Positions 12,221-21,891 of a DNA stretch of 64,000 bases are shown one piece after another. A program made the position numbers and the translations under genes. Position 1 is the first letter of the stretch. Each line of letters starts with the position of its first letter. The DNA comes from Coix lacryma-jobi var. lacryma-jobi. Its lineage: Eukaryota > Streptophyta > Magnoliopsida > Poales > Poaceae. The notes beneath the pieces were generated by a model. That model was not told the origin of the DNA. It was given only the letters and a program-made list of their open reading frames with translations, and ran no database searches. The DNA is taken from assembly GCA_009763385.1 (NCBI GenBank), contig CM019822.1:23182842-23246841 (forward strand), written 5' to 3'.

Positions 12221-15200
12221 TGTGGCGTAACGGTCCCAAATCCCATGGCCCACCGGTTCCTGTCATCCACTGACAGTCGAACTGATGTTTCGTGTGATTA
12301 AGACTGTTCGTCATCGGGCTACATCAGCGCCCATTGTCCGCAGGATCATCTCACAATTCGGTCACAACACTGGATACTTTTACAAATAACATCGGAATAC
12401 AGAGCGGAAGACTTAAATAACATTAGTTTTACAAACCGAGGTTCCAAATAAAATTAAAGGTGCAGTTATTACAAACCATGTTCGGGTAATAGAAATAGGC
12501 AACGTAGCGGAGTAAAACAAAATAAGATACTTGTAATCACCCAGCCCGAGGGTGCACAACTATTCTTCGGCCTCATCGGCCTCTTCCTGGACGATGGTCA
12601 TGCAGCAGGGCGCAAGACACATCGGGGACTCAGTCATACCTGCAGCATGGGTAACAAACCCTGAGTACTGGGGTACTCAACAAGACTTACCGACTAAAGA
12701 AAAGGAAAAGACTCAGGAATGAGAGGCATAGGAAGTCAAGGTAAGGCTTAAGCAAGATCAAGTATTTTGCAGAAAAAGCATTTTGAAATCCTTGTTTTAT
12801 TTTTGGAAAGATTTCAGTATTTCTCAATTCTTCATTGTTCATGATTCATTTTACCTTTCAAAAACATACCTAGTTGAGAACCACTCTCCGTTGACAGTCA
12901 GTGACCAAGTCTCCATAACCGAGGAGCAACGTTAATCCGGATAAATAATACTCAGCTGAGGATCCCTATCCACACTGCATATGTAGCACCCAAGCTTGCA
13001 TATGCCAACTGTCTACCACGATTCCTCCAAGATTGGGCCCGGTCCTACGCCACCCGGAAGTACAGTACACCACTCCTATCCAGGTACGACGACCACGTGG
13101 GTACATGCTACTTCCACCATCTCTCCACTCCCAGTGCGCGGTTGTCGGTCCAATAAAGGATTCCTCGGAGCCAGAGCTTTCCGAAGTATGTGAATAGTTG
13201 CAAGTCTTGGCCAGCAGGCCCCCATACGGATGGTCCTAAATTTTTCTGCCAGAACTATACCTTGGTTATATCTCACCCAAGCGTAATAGTCCTGTCAGTT
13301 TTTCAACCCTGTCCCGGTCGGTGTCAACTGTTGAGTCCCAGACTACAACATGACGGCACCGTACGCTCGGACAACCTCTCCTCGCAATTGACTAATTGAC
13401 TAGGTACGGATCAGATACCTAGCCAATGGCCGGGGAGTAAAGCCAAAATCCCATAAAGATTCTTCAAGTGCTCACACTTTTGAAAATAGCATTTTATTGC
13501 AAATCTATTGTATAGCATCGCTAGGCATTTGCAAATAGTTTTAAAACAGGGCAGGTGGATCTTCTGGTGGAGGTAAACAGTGCAGGTAATAGGTCATCAC
13601 ACAACTCCTATAACCTAATGCAGTAGTTTAACTCAAAAGCATTTTAAGAAAACTTTTGTAAAAGCAGGTAGGGTTAAAATGCACCGGGGCTTGCCTTGAA
13701 GAGCAAAGAGGACAGGCTCGGGGTCGGCAGTGCAGGTGTCGGAGCTCGGGGTCGCCTCAGGGGTAGGTTCGTCAGTGGCTGCCTCGACTTTGACGTTTTC
13801 TCCTTCGGTCACTATACGGATGCAATGATGTATGCTTATGAGGATGCTGACATGAACAATACGGCACAGGATAATCTCACTGATTCTAGAGCACACTTTC
13901 TATCGCGAAAGTAACTCCTAGTATGGATATAAAGTTACTTATCTTTATCCCTAAGCAAGATTAATCAAACCTATTAAGCATCTTTTACCCGACCTAAACA
14001 CAAGTCATGCATGGCATCACAAACATCATAGACCAGATGGGTGGGGGTCTATGAACAGCAAACAATCCAAAAGGTCACGTCACAAGGCATACAACATGAA
14101 TCCTATTTGCTTTTCTATTTTTCCTAATTATTTAAAAAGGTCATTTTATGCAGTTGCTCCAAAATTTACCCAATTAATCTCATAAGTTCATTATGGTATA
14201 AATAGATGTCAAAACAAATTTCATAATTTTTGAAGATCATTAAGGTGCTAACAAAAATCAAACATTTAATTAACAAAAGACACTATTTAACAATTAAATT
14301 AAATACCCAAACATCAACTTGCTCCAAAAGGCCTCAAAAATCTACCAGAGACTAAACATGACATAACTAGCACATAAAAATTTATCTCATGATTTTTGGA
14401 GATAACATGATTTTCTAAAAATAAAAAACCATCCATTTCTTAATTAAAAGGAGGATTTTTCATTTTCCAATCTTTACAGAAAAGTCAAGTTTTATATTTT
14501 TATAAAATACTTCAAGGTAGAAGAGTCTACCATGAATTTTTCAGAATTTTTGGAACCACACAGAAAATCACACAAAAAGATGAAAACTGAACACTATTCA
14601 TTATATAAAACAACAGAAAAACGGAAAGAAGCACTGTGCTTCTTCCCCGAGGGCTCGGCGAATCGCAGGCGAGGCGCACGGCGGACCGGCCGCTCGGGCC
14701 TTGCGCTGGGAAAGCAGAGGGTGGGGGAAGCTTCGCGGGCTCACCGTGAGTCGGGAGCGAGGCTCGGCGAGGCGGTGCAAGGGTCGGAGGAGGAAGTCGA
14801 CGGTGGCGGTGCTTCGGCGGAGCTCTCTGGCGGCGAGCGACGTTCCGGCGGCTCTGTCCACCAAAAGAGGTCGCCGAGGGTGCGGTTAGGAGCGCACCGA
14901 GGTGAGGAAGAGAGAGCGGGGTCGGAGGGTCGGAGGGCGGGAGGAAAAGCCACGGCGACGAATTTCACTTCTTACCGAGGCGAGGTCGTTCGCCGGAGTT
15001 GGCGAGAACTGCCTGCGCGGCGAAGGAGGGAGGGCGGAGAGGTGAAATTGGCTGCTCGAGAAGGTGGAGAAGCTCAAAGCGAAGGACGGCGGCCTCGGCG
15101 GGCGCTGGGGTGGTCTGGTGGCTCGGGTTGCACTAATGGAGGTAGGGAGCAAGGTAGGCGGTCGGAGTGGGAGGGGGGCTAGCGCGCGGCGCGGCGGCTT

Positions 15201-16174
15201 GCCGGCGGCTGGCATCTGCCCGCTGTCCGCGGCCGTAGGGAAGGAGGGTAGGGTAGGGGGGATGGCGAGGCGGCGGTAGGTAGGTAGGGGCTCGGGGAGG
15301 TCGAGCGGCAGCGCTGGCCTCGGGCGACACGGACGCGGGTCAGCCGGGCTCGGCGAGGCTGACTCGGCGTGGGCGGAGGTAGGGGACCGGAGAGGTCGAG
15401 CGCTTAGCGCTGGCCTCGGGCGACACGGACGCGGGTCAGCCGGGCTCGGCGAGGCTGAGGCTGCGCCGCCGTCGGCCGGGGCCCCTTGCTTTAAAGCTCG
15501 CACAGAGACGTCACTCATTCCCAAATCTACCCCTTACTGGAATTTTGAAATTACTCCCAAAACTTGAACTACACAAAGAAAACTCAAAACACCAAAGTTG
15601 CTCAAAACTTTGAGACCTACAACTTTGTCAACATAAACTTTTTCTGAAACTCAATAGTTTTTGAGATAATTTTGAAAACTGAAAAGGGACAAAATTGAAG
15701 TTTGAAAGAATTTGAAATTACTTCTGATTTTATATTGAAACTTGAAAATCTGTAAACACCAAAGTTGTTTCTCTTGACAAGATCTACAACTCTGCTTTTT
15801 GGACCAACTCCAAATTTTGAATTTTTTAAATTAATAAAAGAGGGGTAAAAACCAGGGTTTGGAAATCAGGGTTTTTCAAAAGGAAATTGAAATCTGTTTT
15901 GATTTTGGTTTTTGAACAACACAACAAAGCTTCAAGACACTAAACTGCACAAGAACTACACAAAGCTAGGCACAGAGGTGAAATTACCATTTTGCCCTTA
16001 TAGGAAGATTTGGGCTTTTAGGGTTTGAGAAAAAAGAATCACTACACACAAATACCTTTAGGAAAGGTAAATGCAAGCAATCATTAGACAAACATTAATG
16101 CATGACAAGAATGATTATGACTTAAGATGATGACATGTCAGGTTGATTACAAATTAATCACCAGAGGTGTTACA
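12221..16174 (-). repeat. 3' LTR of Tekay element
   Basis: 3,954 bases. The plus strand starts TGTGGCGTAACGGTCCC and ends CCAGAGGTGTTACA. It is next to the polypurine tract, which marks it as the 3' LTR of a minus-strand element. The middle (14640-15480) is very GC-rich between AT-rich flanks. Long open frames there on both strands are composition artefacts. Relative to its partner it lacks a 95-base segment carrying the likely TATA box. Confidence 0.92.
15311..15455. repeat. 96-base tandem repeat in 3' LTR
   Basis: GCGCTGGCCTCGGGCGACAC starts at 15311 and again at 15407. About 55 bases match nearly perfectly after each start, giving a 96-base period. Confidence 0.8.
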
Positions 16175-16190
16175 GCCTTCCCCCCTAAAA
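16175..16190 (-). other. Polypurine tract of Tekay element
   Basis: The minus strand reads TTTTAGGGGGGAAGGC directly before the 3' LTR start TGTAACACC. This is the expected place and composition for plus-strand DNA priming. Confidence 0.85.
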
Positions 16191-16244
16191 GAAATCTCGC
16201 CCCGAGATTTGCGTCTTATGAAGGACAAGGGTAAAACCTTATAT

Positions 16245-16568
16245 CTACAGAGTATCGAGAAAGTCGGGATAGCTCTTCGCTAAGAAGTCTTCGGATTCCC
16301 AAGTGGCTTCTTCTTCAGAGTGTTGGTTCCACTGGATCTTGTACCATCTTGTGGTAGTCCTCCGGGTAACACGGTCCTTGTAATCCAACACGCGAACTGG
16401 ATACTCAGAGTATGACAGATCGGGTTCTAACTCGACACCTTCAACTTCCACCACGTGTTCGGGTACTTGGAGACATTTCTTGAGTTGGGAGACGTGAAAC
16501 ACATTATGGACGGCGGAAAGATGATCGGGCAATCTTAGTTTGTAAGCTACCTTGCCACAGCGTTCCAA
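16245..16568 (-). pseudogene. Tekay integrase C-terminal end with chromodomain
   Basis: About 107 codons. It starts in the integrase C-terminal fold (YKLRLPDHLSAVHNVFHVS) and ends in a chromodomain-like module: YPVRVLDYKDRVTRRTT, then WYKIQWNQHSEEEATWE, then a helix ending YPDFLDTL. In chromoviruses this module is thought to guide integration to chromatin marks, typically H3K9 methylation. The first aromatic-cage position reads as Tyr and a later Trp is present. It is out of frame with the upstream integrase by one indel near 16550. Confidence 0.8.
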
Positions 16569-17458
16569 ATTTCAAAGGGACCAATATAGCGTGGTGCTAA
16601 CTTTCCCTTGACTCCAAAACGAGTGACTCCCTTGGTGGGTGAGACCTTCAGATACACATAATCTCCGATCTGGAACTCCAAAGGTCGACGTCTCTTGTCA
16701 GCATAGCTTTTCTGTCGAGACTGCGCAATCTTCATATTCTCTTGTATTTGCTTGACTTTTTCTTCCATATCTTTTACTAGGTCAACTCCAAAGAATTCCC
16801 TTTCTCCAGGTTCCGACCAACTGAGAGGTGTACGACAACGGCGACCATACAGTGCTTCAAAGGGTGCCATTTTGATGCTCTCTTGATAACTGTTATTATA
16901 CGAGAATTCTGCCAAGGGCAAACAGTTATCCCAAGTATCTGCGAAGGTGAGCACGCAGGCTCTCAACATATCCTCTAACACTTGGTTGACTCGCTCAGTT
17001 TGTCCATCCGTTTGTGGATGATATGCTGTGCTATGCAGTAGCTTGGTTCCAAGTGAGGTATGGAACGCTTTCCAGAACTTTGCGACAAACTGAGTACCAC
17101 GATCAGAGACAATGGTCTTGGGTATGCCATGGAGTTTTACTATGTTGTTCTTGTACAAAGTGGCATAAGTGGGGACGGTGTAGCTGGTTTTGACTGGCAG
17201 GAAGTGAGCTTGCTTAGTGAGGCGATCCACGATCACCCAAATGGAATCAAAACCTCTTTGTGTCTTGGGTAGCCCATTGATAAAATCCATACTGATATCG
17301 TCCCATTTCCAAGCAGGTACAGGTAAAGGTTGCAATTCTCCTCCGGGCTTCATGTGCACAGCTTTGACTTTCTGACAAGTATCACAGTGAGCGACATATC
17401 GGGCGATCTCAATCTTCATCTTTGTCCACCAGAATCTCTGCCTCAAGTCCTGGTACAT
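16547..17458 (-). pseudogene. Tekay integrase, main part
   Basis: 303 open codons. The zinc-binding half ends with CDTCQKVK. The catalytic Asp in WVIVDRLTKQAHF, the second Asp in TIVSDRGTQFVAKFW and the Glu in HPQTDGQTERVNQVLED are all present, so the core is intact. The GPY-like C-terminal segment (APRYIGPFEIW) runs into the frameshift before the chromodomain. A one-base loss just upstream (near 17470) separates it from the RNase H part. Confidence 0.85.
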
Positions 17459-17578
17459 CTTGTTGCTGCCGGGTGGATGGAGAATCTAGTCAAATGTGCT
17501 TCATCAAGGATTAACTGTCTCAACTCAGGCACTTTGGGAACTACCAGTCGGTTCTTGAACCAAACCACTCCTGCATCA

Positions 17579-19193
17579 TCAATCCTGAAACAATCCGCTT
17601 TTCGGCTCGGACCCTTTCGATGATGTGCTTGATTCCAGGGTTATCTTTCTGTGCAGTGATGATCTTTCCCTGATAGGTGTTTCTATCCTGATATTATTCA
17701 GAGTTCCCTGCGGAATCATCTCAATACCCAGCTTTTCCAATTCATAACACAGGGAAGAATCATAGGGTTTCATTACCAGACAACTGCAATATGACTTGCG
17801 ACTGAGCGCATCGGCGACCACATTCGCCTTACCCGGATGGTAATGTACTTCGAGATCATAGTCCTTAATTAATTCAAGCCATCTTCTCTGTCTCATATTC
17901 AGTTCTTCTTGAGTGAAGATATACTTCAGGCTTTTGTGATCTTTGTACACATTGCAGGCACTACCCAACAAATAATGACGCCAGATCTTTAAGGCATGCA
18001 CCACTGCTGCTAACTCAAGATCATGGGTTGGATAATTCTCTTCATGTCGCTTAAGCTGCCGTGAGGCATAAGCGATCACTCGTCCTTCTTGCATCAAAAC
18101 ACAGCCCAAACCAGTACCAGATGCATCACAGTAGACATCAAAGGGCTTTTCGATGTTTGGCTGGGCTAGCACTGGTGACGTGGTTAACAGTTCTTCAATG
18201 TCTGAAAGGCTTGTTCACAAGCTGGTGACCAGACAAACTTCACAGAATTCTTTACTAACTCGGTGATAGGCTTGGCGATTCTGGAGAAATCTGGGATGAA
18301 ACGGCGATAATATCCAGCCATTCCCATGAAGCTACGGACTTCGTGAACAGTGGTAGGTGGCTTCCAATCCAGAATGTCTGCCACTTTCCGGGATCAACTG
18401 ACACACCTTCAGCGGATAGAACATGACCAAGGAACTGTATCTGATCTAACCAGAACTCACATTTACTGAACTTGGCATAAAGCTGATGATCTCTGAGGCG
18501 GGTTAGAACGATACGAAGGTGTTCGGCATGCTCTTCAGGGGTCTTTGAGTAGACAAGGATGTCGTCAATGAACACGACCACAAATTTATCAAGCTCTGGC
18601 ATGAATACAGAGTTCATGAGGTACATGAAGTGGGCAGGGGCATTGGTCAAACCGAAGGACATGACCAAGTACTCATATAGGCCGTATCTGGTGGTGAAAG
18701 CGGTTTTAGGAATGTCTTCGGGACGTATTTTTATTTGGTGGTAGCCAGATCTGAGGTCAATTTTGGAGAATACTCTGGCTCCAGCTAGCTGGTCAAAAAG
18801 AAGATCAATTCGAGGCAAGGGATATTTATTTTTGATGGTGACTTCATTGAGTGGGCGATAATCAATGCATAACCTGAGACTCTTGTCTTTCTTCTTTACA
18901 AAGATTGCAGGACAGCCCCAAGGAGACGAGCTTGGGCGAATGAAGCCCTTATCCAGCAATTCTTGCAATTGGATTTTTAGCTCTGCCAACTCTCTGGGAG
19001 GCATTCGATAAGCTCTGCGGGATACAGGAGCAGTCCCAGGCTTTAGCTCTATGGCAAACTCAACATCACGGTCAGGAGGCAGACCAGGTAAGTCCTCTGG
19101 AAAAACATCAGGGAATTCACAGACCACGGGGATGTCTCTGGGTTCCAGAACATAGGTGGTATTCAACTGTGTGGCTACTGGTTTTTGAGGCAT
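17579..19193 (-). pseudogene. Tekay reverse transcriptase and RNase H
   Basis: Reverse transcriptase: the segment [17 protein letters not shown], then [15 protein letters not shown], then the catalytic [11 protein letters not shown] (near 18560). Connection: [17 protein letters not shown] in a shifted frame (18184-18384). RNase [17 protein letters not shown] (first Asp), then [16 protein letters not shown] (Glu), then the Asp in [12 protein letters not shown] and the last in [11 protein letters not shown]. Frameshifts lie near 18385, 18180 and 17690. The domain order and motifs are standard for chromoviruses. Confidence 0.85.
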
Positions 19194-19740
19194 TGGGAGT
19201 TGGAGAAGGAGTTTGGAGGTACTGTTGGAATGTCCACTCTCACAACCCTATTCAGGATGTCAATCATGGCCTTATACTGGCACATCCAATTCATGCCTAG
19301 AATGACATCTATCTCCTGATCACATAGCACTATCATGGTGGTAGGAAATACATGTTCCCCCAACATCACCGGTATATTGCGAACCACTTCCTTAGTACTT
19401 ATACGCCCTCCAGGCGAAAATATACAGAAACTTTCTTTCAACTCCCCAATTGATATCCCATGCTTAGAGACAAATGTACGACTGATGAAGGAATGCGATG
19501 CACCAGAATCAAACAACACGACTGCAGAATGATTGGCAACGGGAAACCTACCGATCATGACGGGCTCTCCTTCTGGAATGTCGCCGACAGTGGTGTAGTA
19601 GACTTGCCCGTGCTTCTTGACAACTTTGCCTTTCTGAGCATGCTGCTGCTGGACACGGTGCTGCTGCTGCTGAGATCCTCCAGGACCCTTCTGAGTATTC
19701 TGAGCATATCTTGGGCTTTGGGCACTCACGAGCCCAGTGG
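19175..19740 (-). pseudogene. Tekay aspartic protease
   Basis: The retropepsin-like active site reads VVLFDSGASHSFIS (DSG form, near 19530). The second conserved segment is VILGMNWMCQYKA (near 19280). It follows the gag zinc knuckle after a frameshift near 19720, and the reading frame shifts again at about 19190 on entering RT. It matures the Gag-Pol polyprotein. Confidence 0.8.
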
Positions 19741-20697
19741 CCGACTTGGCCGCAGTTGTAGCAGGGATGGTTGTAGGCGGTTTGTGGGGTGGTGATACGA
19801 ACACCTGGGGCGTTCGGCTGCGTGGCACTTTGCTGGTTGGCGTTGTGGGTGGTGGCCGCAGTACGGACGACCACTTGCTGGTGGGGGTAAGGTGGGCGAT
19901 TTTGGTGGTGGCTAGGGTGATAAATGACCCTCTGGCGCTTGTGACTGCCAGAGAAACTGTTGGATCCTGCTTTCTTCTTCTTTTCCTCTTGGTACTGACG
20001 ATTGCTCTCCTCAAAAGCAACAACCCGGTCAACGGCATCATGATACGAACCGGTCAGGTTATTGGACATACTTCTGCGGATCTTGGGGTGCAGTCCCCTG
20101 AGGAAACAGTCCCTCTTCTTTTCGTCCGTGTTGACGTATTCCGAGGCATACTGGCTAAGGTGGTTGAACTGACCCACATACTGCATCACTGTGGAGTCTT
20201 TCTGCTGCAGTGCCAGAAACTGATCAAGCTTCATCTTCATCAATCCGGAAGGGATATGATGTGCACGGAAAGCGGTGCGGAACTCTTCCCAGGTCAACTG
20301 ATGACCTTCTGGCTGGGCAGCCAACAGGTTGGCATACCAAGCGCTTGCTGGACCACGAAGCTGCTGAGAAGCGAACCGGGGCTTCTGGGTGTCGGTGCAG
20401 TGGAAGAAGACCAAACTTCTGCTCCATGGTGCGGAGCCAATCATCAGCTTCAAGGGGTTCATCGGCCTTGGTAAAGACTGGTGGACGGGTTTCGGTGAAA
20501 TCCACATATGTGGTCTCGTTGTTGATGTTATGGCGACCACGGTGGCCATTGTTCTGCTGCCCCTGGTTTCGAGCCATCAGGTTAGCAGCGGCTGCCAAGG
20601 CTGCGATGGCATCTGCTAGCGTAGCAGGTACAGGTGGAGGGTTTGGAGGGTTGGCATCCTCAGAACCTCCAGCTCCAGTGCGAGTGTTTACAGGCAT
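19716..20697 (-). pseudogene. Tekay gag with CCHC zinc knuckle
   Basis: The start is taken at 20697 (MPVNTRTGAGG). The N-terminus is Ala/Pro-rich. The capsid-like domain carries RPPVFTKADEPLEADDWL and then, after a frameshift near 20400, WEEFRTAFRAHHIPSGLM and YVGQFNHLSQYASEYV. A basic region (HKRQRVIYHPSHHQNR) precedes one zinc knuckle CYNCGQVGHWAREC (near 19750). This is the structural precursor of the virus-like particle. The frameshift makes the copy defective. Confidence 0.85.
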
Positions 20698-20954
20698 CTG
20701 TTAAGCAACTTGGAACTTAGCATCCATTGATATGGTTCTGAAAACAACTGACTGAAAAGCTTCACTGATACAAAGGTAGGTGACCGATAAAGATGACTTG
20801 ACAGATAACAACAGACTGATAGGGGGAAAGGGTACGAAAAGAAAGATACAGACTCAACTTAGCAAAAGACAGACTAGCGCCCCCAAACCTAGACTAAGGG
20901 TTTAGGTAAGCAGGTGGTACAGACACACGGGATCTCCATCCTCTAACAACGAGT

Positions 20955-21556
20955 CTAGTCTTCGTCGATGATGATCATGTCCTCGTCGTCGTCTTCCTCG
21001 AGGATGAGCTCAGGCTCAACCTTCTCGTCCTCGTCTTTAGCGTAGATGTTCTCGGCAGGTTCAATCTCCTCGTTCATGCTTGGCTCCTGCTCCACGTCCG
21101 GTTCTTCCACTACTCCATCCTCAGGGTCCTCGACAACGGGGGAACCATGGGGTGGAGTTGGTCGTACAGCTGGTGTACCTCCTCATGAAGCATATCATTG
21201 AACTGCTCAATCTGAGTTGTGTACTGCCGCAGTCCGTGAGCTCGGCTCTGGTGACGTCCTCGCGTATCCAAGTGGCATCGCGCTGCTGGATGGCGCGAAT
21301 CACGTTCCGGTTGGCCTGCTCCAGGGAGGCTCGGGCCTCATAGAACTCCAGACGTGAGTGGTAGAAGTCATGCTCCAAGTTCTTCAGCTCAGCCTTCAGG
21401 TTCTTGATCTCCTCCTTTAGGTGTTTGCGGGTGCGACGGGGAAAGACGACCGTTGGAGGCTTCGCCAGTCTCTTCTCCAATGCGTGGTGCCAGTTGGTGG
21501 CGTGGCACACCATTGGGTCCAGTCGACTTGCGAGCAGTCAGCTTGATGCGGGCCAT
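20955..21556 (-). pseudogene. Extra ORF upstream of gag: histone H3-tail-like N-terminus, coiled coil, acidic C-terminus
   Basis: Start ATG at 21554-21556; stop TAG at 20955-20957; about 200 codons with three frame changes (near 21470, 21230 and 21140). The first residues read MARIKLTARKSTGPNG and are followed by VPRHQLAPR, matching the histone H3 tail ([21 protein letters not shown]) except at T3, Q5 and a few later sites. Next comes a Lys/Glu/Leu coiled coil (HLKEEIKNLKAELKNLEHDF, LEQANRNVIRAIQQRD), then an acidic tail ending LEEDDDEDMIIIDED. It sits between the primer-binding site and gag, so it would be translated from the element's own RNA. I do not know a function. The H3 match is seen directly; mimicry is inference. 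Confidence 0.7.
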
Positions 21557-21879
21557 GTCTGGATAAGATAAGATGGATGAGGAGCGAAAAGGCTAGCAAG
21601 AAAAAGGTAAAGGCATACTAACCCAACGAACTTAGAGAGGAAGTTATTATCTAGCTTAGGTGAATATGTCATGATGCATGAATCGTTCCTACGGAACAAG
21701 GCAATGCAATAATTAAATAAGGTACATAGGGCTTAAAACATGTTGTCTCGCTAACTAGTGTTGCCATATACAAGACAAGATGAGAGAAGCAGTTGGACCA
21801 AAATAGTCAAGTTTAGTTTGTTTGGACTCAAAATATCTTTTGAAGTTTTCGCAAGAACACTGCAACGTTATAGTGAGAT

Positions 21880-21891
21880 GCTCCGATACCA
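21880..21891 (-). other. Primer-binding site, initiator Met tRNA type
   Basis: The minus strand reads TGGTATCGGAGC three bases after the 5' LTR end. The complement of the plant initiator Met tRNA 3' end begins TGGTATCAGAGC, so 11 of 12 positions match. Confidence 0.85.

Noticed and set aside
14532..15524. 200-codon open frames in the LTR of the Tekay element
   Set aside because: They lie in the GC-rich block on both strands, are not shared intact by the partner LTR, and lack motifs.
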